Positions 36,777 through 46,106 of a stretch of 64,000 nt of DNA are shown piece by piece; positions within the stretch are counted from its first letter, which is position 1, and each line of letters starts with the position of its first letter. Where the stretch lies: the NCBI RefSeq assembly GCF_014189855.1, contig NZ_BJFN01000006.1:62001-126000 (forward strand). Reading direction: 5' to 3'. Position numbers and translations under genes: made by a program. The notes below the pieces were generated by a model. The model searched no databases. It saw only the letters and a list, made by a program, of their open reading frames with translations, and had not been told where the DNA came from. This stretch comes from Buttiauxella sp. A111. GTDB taxonomy: Bacteria > Pseudomonadota > Gammaproteobacteria > Enterobacterales > Enterobacteriaceae.

Positions 36777-37618
36777 TGGCTTGCGGCCTCGCTGTTCTGG
36801 CGGCAGAAATCGGTATCGGAGCAGACGAACATGCGGTTGCCCGCATCGTCGAGCACCACTTCATCCAGGTAACTTTGGTGAGAGCCGCAGATGGCGCACG
36901 GTTCTTCCCATTCCTGAACGGTGAACGGATGGTCGTCAAAATCGAGACTTTCGACGCGGGTATACGGGGGCACCGCGTAGATGCGTTTTTCACGCCCGGC
37001 ACCGAACAGTTGCAGCGCGGGCATCATGTCCATTTTCGGGTTGTCGAATTTCGGAATTGGTGACGGGTCCATCACGTAGCGCTGGTTCACTTTCACCGGG
37101 TAGGCGTAAGTGGTGGCGATGTGGCCGAAACGGGCGATGTCTTCGTACAATTTCACTTGCATCACGCCGTACTCTTCCAGCGCGTGCATGGTGCGGGTTT
37201 CGGTTTCACGCGGTTCGATAAAGCGCAGCGGCTCAGGGATCGGCACCTGATAAATCAGGATCTGATCTTCAGTCAGCGGCGTTTCCGGGATGCGGTGGCG
37301 CGTCTGAATCAGCGTGGCGTCGGCGGTAGATTCGGTAGTGGCAACGTTGGTCACGCGCTTGAAGAAGTTGCGAATCGACACCGCATTGGTGGTGTCGTCT
37401 GCGCCCTGATCAATCACCTTCAGCACGTCGTTTTCACCAATCACACTGGCGGTAATTTGAATGCCGCCGGTTCCCCAGCCGTAGGGCATCGGCATTTCAC
37501 GCCCGCCAAACGGCACCTGATAACCCGGAATGGCGACCGCTTTCAGGATGGCGCGGCGCAGGGTGCGCTTGGTTTGTTCATCAAGATAAGCAAAGTTGTA
37601 GCCGCTTAAATTAGCCAT
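36773..37618 (-). CDS. phnJ: Carbon-phosphorus lyase, radical SAM subunit PhnJ
   Basis: 281 residues, the E. coli length. Four cysteines near the C-terminus (CAIC at about 241-244, FVCSDTDFC at about 264-272) match the unusual non-CxxxCxxC Fe4S4 site of this radical SAM enzyme. It cleaves the C-P bond to give an alkane, such as methane from methylphosphonate, and 5-phosphoribosyl 1,2-cyclic phosphate. It overlaps the phnI end by 8 bp. Confidence 0.97.
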   Translation of the reverse strand: MANLSGYNFAYLDEQTKRTLRRAILKAVAIPGYQVPFGGREMPMPYGWGTGGIQITASVIGENDVLKVIDQGADDTTNAVSIRNFFKRVTNVATTESTADATLIQTRHRIPETPLTEDQILIYQVPIPEPLRFIEPRETETRTMHALEEYGVMQVKLYEDIARFGHIATTYAYPVKVNQRYVMDPSPIPKFDNPKMDMMPALQLFGAGREKRIYAVPPYTRVESLDFDDHPFTVQEWEEPCAICGSHQSYLDEVVLDDAGNRMFVCSDTDFCRQNSEAASQ

Positions 37619-38675
37619 TTGCGCGCTCCTTAATCAGACGGTTCAGCAGTTCCAGTTCGGCCTGGAAATCGACGTAGTGCGGCAGTTTCAGATGCGAGAC
37701 AAAGCCAGCGGCTTCGACGTTATCGGCATGGGCCAGCACGAACTCTTCATCCTGCGCGGGGCCAGCGACGGTTTCGTCGTAGTCCGGGGCTTGCAGGGCG
37801 CGGTCAACCAGCGCCATCGCCATCGCTTTGCGTTCGCTCATGCCAAACACCAGCCCGTAGCCACGGGTGAAGTGTGGATCTTCGTTCTCTGGTGCCACAA
37901 AGCCGTTCACCATTTCGCACTCGGTTATCAGCAGTTCGCCGATGTTCACCGCAAAACCCAGCTCTTCCGGCGTGATTTCCAGATCCACATAACCGCTGCG
38001 AATTTCCCCCGCGAACGGGTGGTTGCGCCCGTAACCGCGTTGGGTGGAGTAGGCGAGTGCCAGCAAATAACCTTCGTCGCCGCGCACCAGTTGTTGCAGG
38101 CGCGAGGAGCGTGAGCACGGATAAACCGGCGGCTGGCGGGTGATGTCATCAGGCTGTTCGCCGTTGTCTTCTTCGGCTTTTGCCAGCCCCTGTTTTTCCA
38201 GCAGGCTGAAAACATGCGGTGCGGGCTCTGCGTTGTCGTCATCCTTTTTAAGCTGTGGCGTTTCGCCGTTTGCCAGCAAGGTGAAGTCCAGCAGACGGTG
38301 GGTGTAATCGTAAGTCGGGCCGAGCAACTGGCCGCCCGGCACGTCTTTGTAGACGGCGGAAATACGGCGCTCTAAGCGCATATCGGCGGTGTTCAGCGGT
38401 TCGCTTACGGCCAGACGCGGCAGCGTGGTGCGGTAAGCGCGCAGCAGGAAGATGGCTTCGACCATATCGCCGCTGGCCTGTTTGATGGCAAGTGCCGCCA
38501 GTTCGCGGTCGGCAATGCCGCCTTCGGTCATCACGCGGTCAACCGCCAGCCCTAACTGCTGTTCGATTTGTGCGACGTTCAGTTCAGCCAGGTTTTGGCT
38601 GCCACGGCGGTTGTGTTCCTGGAGTTCGTGGGCGGCGGCAATCGCCTTTTCGCCCCCTTTGACGGCGACGTACAT
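37611..38675 (-). CDS. phnI: C-P lyase core subunit PhnI
   Basis: 354 residues from the ATG at 38675, the E. coli length. It starts [20 protein letters not shown] and holds the conserved PPVYPCSRSSRLQQLVRGDE near 194 and RGYGRNHPFAGEIRSGY near 222. With PhnG, PhnH and PhnL it transfers the phosphonate to the C1 of ATP ribose, displacing adenine. The start shares a base with the phnH stop (TGATG). Confidence 0.96.
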   Translation of the reverse strand: MYVAVKGGEKAIAAAHELQEHNRRGSQNLAELNVAQIEQQLGLAVDRVMTEGGIADRELAALAIKQASGDMVEAIFLLRAYRTTLPRLAVSEPLNTADMRLERRISAVYKDVPGGQLLGPTYDYTHRLLDFTLLANGETPQLKKDDDNAEPAPHVFSLLEKQGLAKAEEDNGEQPDDITRQPPVYPCSRSSRLQQLVRGDEGYLLALAYSTQRGYGRNHPFAGEIRSGYVDLEITPEELGFAVNIGELLITECEMVNGFVAPENEDPHFTRGYGLVFGMSERKAMAMALVDRALQAPDYDETVAGPAQDEEFVLAHADNVEAAGFVSHLKLPHYVDFQAELELLNRLIKERANG

Positions 38676-39259
38676 CAGCACACCTCCACGTGAGTGGTGC
38701 GAGGAATAGCCAGCAGGCGGTCGCCGCAGGTCAGGATTAAGTCGATGCCCAGCGGGAACGGGTGCGGGCGCTCGGTGAGTTCGTGAATCACGCAGTCCGG
38801 CAACTGCGGGGCAATCATGCGTTCTTCGCGAATACCCGCACCGGTTAAGCGCAACATGCGGCCACCGCTCAGGCTTGGCACTTGCAAAATCAGTGTCGCG
38901 CTGGTGTCGGGAGCGACGTCGGTGCCTTGCGCCAGTGCGTTGAGTTGCTCGGCAGTAATCGTGCTATCGGCGACGGCAAACTGCGCATGTTCTGGTGTTT
39001 GAGTTACAGGGGCATTTGTATGAAAACGGACATTTTGCAGCGCTACGTCATTGCTTAACGCCTCGCTAATCCATACCGACGTGTCGTTGTCGGCAAGTGT
39101 GAGCAGCACGCTGGTGGAGGCGACATTCAACGGTTTCCAGCCATGTTGCAGCGAATGCAGGGCGACGATCACGCCCGGTTCGCTCATCGCTTTGAGCAGA
39201 CGACGGAAACTCTGTTGGGCATCCTGCACGGGTAGGTTAAAAGCGGTCATCAGGGTCAT
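38675..39259 (-). CDS. phnH: C-P lyase core subunit PhnH
   Basis: 194 residues, the E. coli length, beginning [20 protein letters not shown] and ending [20 protein letters not shown] then PRTTHVEVC. PhnH is a PLP-transferase-fold protein without PLP that completes the PhnGHIJ core complex. Its start overlaps the phnG stop by four bases. Confidence 0.96.
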   Translation of the reverse strand: MTLMTAFNLPVQDAQQSFRRLLKAMSEPGVIVALHSLQHGWKPLNVASTSVLLTLADNDTSVWISEALSNDVALQNVRFHTNAPVTQTPEHAQFAVADSTITAEQLNALAQGTDVAPDTSATLILQVPSLSGGRMLRLTGAGIREERMIAPQLPDCVIHELTERPHPFPLGIDLILTCGDRLLAIPRTTHVEVC

Positions 39260-39717
39260 GCGTTATCTCCGCGAACCAGAGTGAAGAAGTCGACTCGGCT
39301 GCTATTAATTTGTGTGCGGCGTGCGGCCAGGCGCTGTTCGCGGTTTGCTACCAGCGGCGCAATTAAGGTTTCCTGCAAAGTCCGAAATCGAACTTTTTCC
39401 TGCATCAGCGCGTCGATGACTGCGCAAAGTTCAGCGTGGGTTTTATTGCGCCCTAATGAATAGCTGTAACCGTAAGTGCCATTGGCAAGCTGCACGACGG
39501 CGCGGGTTAGCGTGGTATCACCGGCAAAAAAGCGTTGCCCGGTTGCGCCCATCCGCGCCTGAATCTGTACCAGCCCAGTTTCGGGTTGGCGGATAACCTG
39601 ATATTCAGGATTCAGTTTTTGTTCTGCCCAAAGTGCTGCCAGTTCTTGTGGCTGGCTGTGGGCGAGCACGGCCATCCACTGCTGGCGCTGTGCGACATCA
39701 AAATGCGGTGCGTCCAT
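39256..39717 (-). CDS. phnG: C-P lyase core subunit PhnG
   Basis: 153 residues against 150 in E. coli, with conserved [17 protein letters not shown] near 14 and [20 protein letters not shown] near 46. It is a core subunit of the phosphonate ribosyltransferase step. The ATG follows the phnF stop with no gap (TAAATG). Confidence 0.95.
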   Translation of the reverse strand: MDAPHFDVAQRQQWMAVLAHSQPQELAALWAEQKLNPEYQVIRQPETGLVQIQARMGATGQRFFAGDTTLTRAVVQLANGTYGYSYSLGRNKTHAELCAVIDALMQEKVRFRTLQETLIAPLVANREQRLAARRTQINSSRVDFFTLVRGDNA

Positions 39718-40443
39718 TTAGTGCTCCATGGTGAATTCAATCATGTCGGCACGGGTCAGACTGACGGAGTATTCCGCAGGTCTGGCGTGGCCTTCACGGT
39801 GGTTAAGGGTGCGTACGCAGAGCAGCGGCGCCATATTGGGGATTTCCAGCAGGCGGCTTTCTTTGGCCTGAGCGCGGCGTGCGCTGATGCGTGTTTGAGT
39901 GCGTTTAAGGCTGATACCGAGCTGTGCCTGGATAACGTCGTGTAGCGAACCGCTGTTGAAGTGTTGCAGCGTGGGCCACCAGGAAAGGTCGGCAAAGTAG
40001 TGGTCAATCAGGCACACCGCGATGCCGTTAACGCGGCGCAATGTGCGCAGATGAATAATGTTCTCACCTTCGGTGATGCCCAGCGCGTCAGCCACATGGC
40101 TTGAGGCCGGGCGCAATACGGCGAGTAAGCGCTCGCTGGTGGGGTGGCTTCCCTGGTCGAGCAGGTTCTGGCTAAAACGAGCCTGCGCGTTCAGCGGGTA
40201 ATCGAACGGACGCATCAACACCAGCACGCCGATTCCCTGGCGGCGCTGTACCCAGCCCTTTTCGACTAACTGGTCGATGGCGCGGCGCAGCGTGTGGCGA
40301 TTCACCTCAAAACGTGCCGCCAGTTGGCTTTCGGCTGGCAGGTAGTCGCCACAGCGGTAGTTTTTACGCAGCTCCTGTTCGAGCAGGGCGGCGATTTCCT
40401 GATAACGCGTCGGGTAACTGGTCGGATGTCTGGATAAGTGCAT
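39718..40443 (-). CDS. phnF: GntR-family (HutC-type) regulator PhnF
   Basis: 241 residues from the ATG at 40443, the E. coli length. The N-terminal winged helix reads YLPAESQLAARFEVNRHTLR and then RAIDQLVEKGW (about 36-66). The C-terminal UTRA effector domain ends NHREGHARPAEYSVSLTRAD. PhnF is thought to regulate phosphonate genes; its ligand in enterics is not established. It lies inside the operon between phnE and phnG. Confidence 0.95.
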   Translation of the reverse strand: MHLSRHPTSYPTRYQEIAALLEQELRKNYRCGDYLPAESQLAARFEVNRHTLRRAIDQLVEKGWVQRRQGIGVLVLMRPFDYPLNAQARFSQNLLDQGSHPTSERLLAVLRPASSHVADALGITEGENIIHLRTLRRVNGIAVCLIDHYFADLSWWPTLQHFNSGSLHDVIQAQLGISLKRTQTRISARRAQAKESRLLEIPNMAPLLCVRTLNHREGHARPAEYSVSLTRADMIEFTMEH

Positions 40444-40459
40444 CGTCAACAAAGCCTCG

Positions 40460-41242
40460 TTAAATAAAGTGCTTACGCAGTCGTTGCGACAGGAAATCCA
40501 GCAGGCTGACGGTGATGATGATGACAATCATCAGCGCGCAGGTTTGCTGGAACTGGAATCCACGAATCGCTTCCCAAAGTGTTACGCCAATCCCGCCTGC
40601 GCCCACCATGCCGACCACCGTTGCCGAGCGGACATTCGACTCGAAGCGGTAGAGCGAGTAGGAGATAAGCAGTGGCATCACTTGTGGCAGCACGCCGTAA
40701 ATGATCTCTTCAAGTTTGTTGGCACCGGTGGCGCGAATGCCTTCAACCGGGCCGGGTTCGATGGCTTCCACCGCTTCAGAAAGCAGTTTCGAGAGCACGC
40801 CGGTAGTGTGGATAAACAGTGCTAAAACACCTGCGAGTGGGCCCAGGCCGACGGCGACCACGAATAACATCGCGAACACCATTTCGTTGATGGCGCGGCA
40901 GGCGTCCATCAGGCGGCGCATCGGTTGGTAAACCCACCATGGCACCAGGTTGTCGGCGCACATCAGTCCACAAGGTATGGAAAGGACGATGGAAAGTGCG
41001 GTACCCCAGACGGCGATTTGCAGCGTGACGCCCATTTCGCTGAGGTATTGCTGCCACTGGCTGAAATCAGGTGGGAAGAAGTCGGCGGCGAAGGTCGCCA
41101 TATTGCCCGCATCGCGGAACAAGGTGAGCGGGGCCATTTCCGCGCCTTGCCAGGAGGCAACGAGTACCGCCAGCAAAATCGCCCAGCTGAGTAGCGAGAA
41201 CCAGCTACGTTTGGGTGCGGCGACTTGAATGGTTTGTTGCAT
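40460..41242 (-). CDS. phnE: Phosphonate ABC transporter permease, intact
   Basis: 260 residues with six or more membrane segments and the permease EAA-type loop [20 protein letters not shown] near 167. The frame is uninterrupted, unlike E. coli K-12, where an 8-bp duplication breaks phnE and makes the operon cryptic. It forms the inner-membrane channel with PhnC and PhnD. The start at 41242 is set by length; the longer frame runs into the palindromic repeat. Confidence 0.95.
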   Translation of the reverse strand: MQQTIQVAAPKRSWFSLLSWAILLAVLVASWQGAEMAPLTLFRDAGNMATFAADFFPPDFSQWQQYLSEMGVTLQIAVWGTALSIVLSIPCGLMCADNLVPWWVYQPMRRLMDACRAINEMVFAMLFVVAVGLGPLAGVLALFIHTTGVLSKLLSEAVEAIEPGPVEGIRATGANKLEEIIYGVLPQVMPLLISYSLYRFESNVRSATVVGMVGAGGIGVTLWEAIRGFQFQQTCALMIVIIITVSLLDFLSQRLRKHFI

Positions 41243-41276
41243 GTGGTGCTCCGTTAATCGTATGAGTTCGGACGCC

Positions 41277-41382
41277 CTCACCCTTTGAAAACCACCCTCA
41301 CCCTAACCCTCTCCCTGAGGGAGAGGGGGCTGACCGAGTAGTTTCCCCCTCTCCTGGGGGAGAGGGTCGGGGTGAGGGCTAA
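41277..41382. repeat. Palindromic repeat pair between phnD and phnE
   Basis: CCCTCACCCTAACCCTCTCC then CTGAGGGAGAGGGGGCTGAC, followed by an inverted unit CCCCTCTCCTGGGGGAGAGG and GTCGGGGTGAGGGC ending just before the phnD stop. It forms stable hairpins within the phn message. Confidence 0.87.
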
Positions 41383-41386
41383 TCGA

Positions 41387-42403
41387 TCACTGAACCGCTT
41401 TATTCACACTGCTCATCGCAGAAAGCGCGGCGGTCAGGCGGTCCAGATCACTAAGCTGGTTTTGAATCTCGGTGACTTTGGAGTTTTTTTCCGGCTCGGC
41501 TAACCCTTTGTTGTCCTTCACGCCTTGCATCTGTTTGAACAGAGCAAGCTGGCGAATTGGCACCAGTTGCAGGTCGCTGGATGGGCGGAACGGTGCCCAT
41601 GTCAGGCCTTTCAACACGGCCGCTTCTTCCGGGGTTTTGCCGTAAGTCATAAAGAAGTCGTAAATTTTGTCTTTGGTGGTTTCGGACAGGTTCTTACGCC
41701 ACACGATCGGATCACCTGGGATCAACGGGGATTTCCAGATGACTTTCAGATCTTTGAATTTCTCAGGTGCGGTTTTCTTTAAACGATCGAGGTTTTCAGT
41801 GTTGTTGGTCGCGACATCCACTTGCTTGTTGGCGACGGCCAGGGCGTTGGTTTCGTGGTTGGCATTCACGGAGCGTTTAAATTCATTGGCAGCCGCGTTG
41901 TTCTTAGCGAAGACGTAATACCCAGGGACCAAATAACCCGATGTAGAGTTAGGATCGCCGTTGCCAAAAGTCAGCTCTTTGCGCTTCGCCAGCATGTCTT
42001 GCAGGTTGTTGATCGGACTGTCTTTGTTGACGATCAACACGCTCCAGTAACCCGGAGAACCGTCTGCCGCAACGGTCTGAGCAAATACTTGCCCGTTAGC
42101 GCGGTCTACCGCTTCCATCGCGGAAAGGTTGCCGTACCAGGCGATATCCACTTTGTTAAAACGCATCCCCTGGATGATCCCTGCGTAGTCCGGCGCGAAG
42201 AAAGCATTCACTTTCACGCCCAGTTTCTTCTCCATATCCTTGAGGAACGGGTCCCACTGTGGTTTCAGGTTTTGCTGCGATTCTGTCGAGATAATGCCGA
42301 AGTTCAGCGCTTTCTCTTGTTCATCCGCATGAGCTGCGCTGAACAGGGTGCTGACGCTTAACAGGCTGGTAAAGACAAGGGCTTTAGCGGCTTTGTAGCT
42401 CAT
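41387..42403 (-). CDS. phnD: Periplasmic phosphonate-binding protein
   Basis: 338 residues from the ATG at 42403, the E. coli length. The signal peptide (MSYKAAKALVFTSLLSVSTL, cut near SAAHA-D) leads into EQEKALNFGIISTESQQNLK. The ligand-site region NKVDIAWYGNLSAMEAVDRA near 98 and FGNGDPNSTSGYLVPGYYVF near 153 are conserved. It binds phosphonates such as 2-aminoethylphosphonate for PhnCE. Confidence 0.97.
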   Translation of the reverse strand: MSYKAAKALVFTSLLSVSTLFSAAHADEQEKALNFGIISTESQQNLKPQWDPFLKDMEKKLGVKVNAFFAPDYAGIIQGMRFNKVDIAWYGNLSAMEAVDRANGQVFAQTVAADGSPGYWSVLIVNKDSPINNLQDMLAKRKELTFGNGDPNSTSGYLVPGYYVFAKNNAAANEFKRSVNANHETNALAVANKQVDVATNNTENLDRLKKTAPEKFKDLKVIWKSPLIPGDPIVWRKNLSETTKDKIYDFFMTYGKTPEEAAVLKGLTWAPFRPSSDLQLVPIRQLALFKQMQGVKDNKGLAEPEKNSKVTEIQNQLSDLDRLTAALSAMSSVNKAVQ

Positions 42404-42435
42404 GGCTGACTTATTCCTGAAGGTGGATAAAAGTA

Positions 42436-43221
42436 TTAAGCAGCGACCGCGTCGACGCGATTCATACTGCGGTAAAGATTTCCCAGCCGTTCGTTGTCGA
42501 ACGCTGAGCTGCTTCCGTCGTAAAACACATGACCCTGGCGCAGTGCGACAATGCGTTCGCAATAGCGCAGGGCGTAGTCCACCTGATGCAGCGTCACCAC
42601 CACGGTGATGCCGTCCAGACGGTTAATGTCGTGCAGGGTTTCCATCACTATGCGTGCAGATTCCGGGTCGAGGGAGGCAATCGGCTCATCGGCCAGAATC
42701 ACTTTCGCCTGCTGCATCAGCGCACGGGCAATTGCCACGCGCTGCTGCTGCCCACCGGACAGGGTGGAGACGCGCTGATACGCAAACTGCGCCATGCCGA
42801 CACGGGTCAGTGCCTGCAATGCGCGTTGTTTCTGCTCGCGGGTAAACCAGTTAAAACAGGTACGCCAGAACGGCGTGGAACCGAGCGCGCCAATCAGTAC
42901 GTTTTCCAGTACCGTCAGGCGATTCACCAGGTTGAACTGCTGGAAGATGTAGCCGGTGTGGGCGCGGCTTTTGCGTATGTCACTTGCCAGGCGACCCGCT
43001 TTTTGTACGGTGCGGCCGAGCAATTCAACGTGGCAGTCTGCTGATTTATCGGAAGTAATCAGGCCGCTCAGGTGACGTAAGAGGGTAGATTTGCCTGAAC
43101 CAGACGGCCCCAGCAGAGCAACCATCTCACCTTCATTAACAACCAGATCAACCGCATTCAGCGCCTGATGTTGGTTGAAGGTTTTGCTCAGTTTGTTGAC
43201 GCGAATAATTGTTTGCATCAT
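42436..43221 (-). CDS. phnC: Phosphonate ABC transporter ATPase
   Basis: 261 residues. Walker [16 protein letters not shown] near 37, signature [15 protein letters not shown] near 154, Walker [16 protein letters not shown] near 175. It energises phosphonate import and is the first gene of the 14-gene phn operon. Two adjacent ATGs (43221 and 43218) are possible; the E. coli protein starts at the second. Confidence 0.97.
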   Translation of the reverse strand: MMQTIIRVNKLSKTFNQHQALNAVDLVVNEGEMVALLGPSGSGKSTLLRHLSGLITSDKSADCHVELLGRTVQKAGRLASDIRKSRAHTGYIFQQFNLVNRLTVLENVLIGALGSTPFWRTCFNWFTREQKQRALQALTRVGMAQFAYQRVSTLSGGQQQRVAIARALMQQAKVILADEPIASLDPESARIVMETLHDINRLDGITVVVTLHQVDYALRYCERIVALRQGHVFYDGSSSAFDNERLGNLYRSMNRVDAVAA

Positions 43222-43261
43222 TCGGCTCCTTAAAAAAGTTGCCTCATGGTGCCGATAGAAT

Positions 43262-43279
43262 GTGACGATTTTGTTAAAG
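43262..43279 (-). promoter_or_regulatory. Candidate Pho box upstream of phnC
   Basis: Minus-strand CTTTAACAAAATCGTCAC has the 7-4-7 spacing of a PhoB site (CTGTCAT, four A-rich bases, CTGTCAC), matching about 4 and 5 of the 7 positions. It lies about 44 bp upstream of the phnC start. phn genes are PhoB-activated in E. coli, so a site is expected; this is the best word I find. Confidence 0.4.
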
Positions 43280-43410
43280 ATAAGTTTCGATATGATGAAG
43301 AGTGAGCGGTAGCCTGGAAGTCATCAAGCTAATCAGCTATTTGTCGTATTGTTTGGCGCTTCGTTTTTGGCTTTGCTTACAGTTACCCGCCGGTCATTGG
43401 GAAGGTAACA

Positions 43411-44625
43411 ATGAGCAAGAATATTATTTTTTGTGCCGATGGCACATGGACCGCTCCCGGTTTTGAATCAAAGCCGGATGATGAAACCGTCGCCAGTAAT
43501 GTTTATCAGTTATTTATTGATTTTAAAGGTATTGTTGACCAGCAAAGTTTGTTGTTAGCCAATGAGCAAGAAAAAACGCTGACGGATAGCAGCGGCAATG
43601 TGGTGCAAGTCGCGAAATACATTTATGGAATGGGTGATCCGCATAATGGCCTGATCAAGCGATTGGGTGGCGCATTTGGCGCAGATTTGATCGTGCCGAT
43701 CATTCGCGGGTACACCTTTATCAGCCGCCATTGGCAGCCGGGCGATCGGATCTATTTGGTGGGATTTAGCCACGGTGCCTATACCGCGCGTGTTCTGGCG
43801 GAGATGATCATCGATCGTGGCTTATTAAATCGTGAAAAGCTGAAATTAAATCAGCGCAATAAAGATGAGGCGTGGCGGTTTGCCGCGTCGGTGTGTGCGC
43901 AGTTTCTTGCCCATTCGCCGGAAATGAGCCCGAGCCTGCTAGGGAGCGTGGTGCGCGAGTTGCCGGGTTTTTTTTGCGACAGCGTTGACCCTACCTGTAT
44001 TTCGCGTCCGGCCTCCATTGAGGCTGTCGCGGTGTGGGAAACGGTCGGGCTGATGGGCATCCCCAGGTATTTCACCGATAAACGCTACAACGTTTTCCGC
44101 TTTAACAATACCGAGCTGCATCCACGGGTGAAATACGGGCTACAAGCACTGGCGATTGATGAGCAGCGTGTCGATTTAGAACCCGTATTGTGGGACAACC
44201 GCGATCGTATTTTGCAGGTGATGTTTCCTGGTATTCATCAGGATGTGGGTGGGGGATATCAAAACACTCAGGAGGACCGCGGTTTGTCGAATGGCGCGTA
44301 TTTGTGGATGCATGATGCGCTCGACGATTTGGGGATTAATCTTGCACCCAGCGAGGTTATTGCAGACCCGCTTGGGCTGCTGCATTGCGATTGGTATCCA
44401 CCAACCCGATATTTGCGCATCACCCCTCGACAGCTTCCTCCACCGGTGACTTCGTCAATGATGGTTCACCAGTCGGTTATCGAGCGGCTAAGTGGCGGCC
44501 CAATGTTGTTGCAGCAGTCAGCGATAACCGGGGAATGTCTGCCAGGACCTTATGCGCCGCAACCGTTACAGAACTATTTACATGGGCAGGGCGCCATCCC
44601 TATTAACTGGGCAATAGCGCGGTAG
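43411..44625 (+). CDS. DUF2235 alpha/beta hydrolase (Tle1-like fold)
   Basis: 404 residues. A DUF2235 domain runs from the N-terminus (KNIIFCADGTWTAPGF) to about 290. The nucleophile motif VGFSHGAYTAR places Ser120, and His276 in GIHQDVGGGYQ is the expected catalytic histidine. The acidic triad position, normally Asp in VWDTVG, reads VWETVG with Glu210. The domain occurs in type VI phospholipase effectors (Tle1) and also in stand-alone cytoplasmic hydrolases. No signal peptide, PAAR or immunity gene is adjacent, so an effector role is not supported here. It diverges from phnC and has GGAAGG before its ATG. Confidence 0.8.
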   Translation: MSKNIIFCADGTWTAPGFESKPDDETVASNVYQLFIDFKGIVDQQSLLLANEQEKTLTDSSGNVVQVAKYIYGMGDPHNGLIKRLGGAFGADLIVPIIRGYTFISRHWQPGDRIYLVGFSHGAYTARVLAEMIIDRGLLNREKLKLNQRNKDEAWRFAASVCAQFLAHSPEMSPSLLGSVVRELPGFFCDSVDPTCISRPASIEAVAVWETVGLMGIPRYFTDKRYNVFRFNNTELHPRVKYGLQALAIDEQRVDLEPVLWDNRDRILQVMFPGIHQDVGGGYQNTQEDRGLSNGAYLWMHDALDDLGINLAPSEVIADPLGLLHCDWYPPTRYLRITPRQLPPPVTSSMMVHQSVIERLSGGPMLLQQSAITGECLPGPYAPQPLQNYLHGQGAIPINWAIAR

Positions 44626-44632
44626 GTGTAGA

Positions 44633-44666
44633 GGTGCTGCCGTCTGTCATCGCAGGCGGCAGCACC
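44633..44666. terminator. Convergent-gene hairpin
   Basis: Ten-bp stem GGTGCTGCCG / CGGCAGCACC with a 14-base loop, between the stop of the DUF2235 gene and the stop of yjdN. It probably works for both directions. Confidence 0.75.
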
Positions 44667-44676
44667 CTAAAACGTT

Positions 44677-45117
44677 TTACATCGGTTTTTCGACATTCAC
44701 CATCCACGGGATACCGTACTTATCGGTCAACATGCCAAAGCCTTTGGCCCAGAATGTTTCGCCCCATGGCATAGTGACATTTCCACCGGCGGCCAGGTTA
44801 TCAAACCACCGTTTACCTTCGTCGACATCTTTACTGGTCAGGCTCAGTGAGTAGCCTGAATGTTTCACCTGATCGGTGGCCATATTGCCGTCACTCATCA
44901 TGACTTCACTGTCACCTATTCGGACATTGGCATGCATGATTTTATCATCAGGCCAGTTAAATCCACTGTTGCAGCCTTCTGCTGCATTGTTTGCTTCCTC
45001 CTTTGGCATTTCGCCAAAAGTCATTTTAAACAGCAGTTCAGCACCGATAGCTTGTTTATAAAACGCGATAGCTTCTTCGCAGGTGCCGTCAAAAAAGATG
45101 TAGGGGCCAACAGACAT
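44677..45117 (-). CDS. yjdN: VOC-fold protein YjdN (formerly PhnB)
   Basis: 146 residues from the ATG at 45117. A glyoxalase/3-demethylubiquinone-methyltransferase-like fold: PYIFFDGTCEEAIAFYKQAI at the start, KIMHANVRIGDSEVMMSDGN near 60, and FWAKGFGMLTDKYGIPWMVN near 122. It matches E. coli YjdN, encoded beside yjdM. Despite the old name it is not needed for phosphonate use and its substrate is unknown. The longer frame to 45267 runs into repeats. Confidence 0.9.
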   Translation of the reverse strand: MSVGPYIFFDGTCEEAIAFYKQAIGAELLFKMTFGEMPKEEANNAAEGCNSGFNWPDDKIMHANVRIGDSEVMMSDGNMATDQVKHSGYSLSLTSKDVDEGKRWFDNLAAGGNVTMPWGETFWAKGFGMLTDKYGIPWMVNVEKPM

Positions 45118-45194
45118 GGTTTTTTCCTCATATGCGGAGTGCATATGAAGTGTAGATGTGGGAATAAGGGCAAGCCAGGCGGGGGACGGACGCT

Positions 45195-45398
45195 TTTCAC
45201 CCTCCTGAAGGAGAAGGGATGGTACGGTTTCTCCCTCTCCTGGGGGAGAGGGCTGGGGTGAGGGCAATTCTCATTAAAACTGAAAACCATCCTCACCCTA
45301 ACCCTCTCCTTGAAGGAGAGGGGATGGTCTGGAGTTCTTCCTCTCCTTGAAGGAGAGGGGATTGTTCGGTGTTCTTCCTCACCCATTAGGAGAGGGAA
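45195..45398. repeat. Palindromic repeat cluster between yjdM and yjdN
   Basis: Four or five units of the GGGAGAGGG/CCCTCTCC family (CCTCCTGAAGGAGAAGGGAT, CTCCTGGGGGAGAGGGCTGG, two AACCCTCTCCTTGAAGGAGA-like units and CTCACCCATTAGGAGAGG). The two CCTTGAAGGAGAGGGGAT units recur about 46 bp apart. Confidence 0.85.
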
Positions 45399-45403
45399 AA
45401 GAC

Positions 45404-45739
45404 TTAGTTCTTTTTCACAAACTCTGACTTCAATTTCATCGGGCCAAAACCATCGATTTTGCAATCAATGTTATGGTCGCCTTCAACCAGACGGATACCC
45501 TTCACTTTGGTACCGATCTTCAGCATTGAAGAACTGCCCTTAACTTTCAAATCTTTCACTACGGTGACGTTATCGCCGTCAGCCAGCAGGTTGCCGTTGG
45601 CATCTTTAACAATCAGCTGGTCGCTGTCTTGTGCGGGTTCGGCATCATTCCATTCATGCGCACATTCCGGGCAGACAAACATACCGTTGTCTTCATAGGT
45701 GTACTCGGAACTGCATTTCGGGCAATGAGGGAGAGTCAT
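45404..45739 (-). CDS. yjdM: Zinc-ribbon protein YjdM (formerly PhnA)
   Basis: 111 residues, exactly the E. coli length, from the ATG at 45739. An N-terminal zinc ribbon ([20 protein letters not shown], with Cys pairs at 6/9 and 23/26) precedes a small beta domain ([20 protein letters not shown]). In E. coli it is not required for phosphonate use despite its old name. Conservation is very high, so the frame is secure; the molecular role is unknown. Confidence 0.95.
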   Translation of the reverse strand: MTLPHCPKCSSEYTYEDNGMFVCPECAHEWNDAEPAQDSDQLIVKDANGNLLADGDNVTVVKDLKVKGSSSMLKIGTKVKGIRLVEGDHNIDCKIDGFGPMKLKSEFVKKN

Positions 45740-46106
45740 CTTAATATCCTCAAAAATAGCGGCTTTCCGCCAAAAGTAGCGCAATTATACATTAAAACCC
45801 TACTTTTGCAGGGATTATTGCCGCTACGCCTTGCGCCATGAGGATGAGTTGAACGCAAAGATTGATATTTTGTATCTGTAATCAATTGCTAAATTCGGGA
45901 TGAAAATACAGAATTAGCTTATTGAAATGCGCTATTGTTTCTTTCTTTGTCTATATCATCAGATAAATTTTTTTGAAACGTAAGCTTAATAAAAATATCG
46001 AATAATTGATTTCCGCACGAAATTATAATTTCCGGTACTGAATTGACCTGTAAATATAACTATTTTTATAAAAATCCGGATAATTTTATTTAAGTAAGGA
46101 TTTTTT
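45740..46106. other. Divergent yjdM-crfC intergenic region
   Basis: A 367-bp AT-rich gap that must contain the yjdM promoter on one strand and the crfC promoter on the other. The crfC ATG is preceded by TAAGGA. No operator, RNA gene or repeat stands out. Confidence 0.5.

Noticed and set aside
41243-42562. N-terminal extensions of phnE and phnD
   Set aside because: The extensions run into palindromic repeats or the end of phnC, and exact E. coli lengths are obtained from the internal starts.
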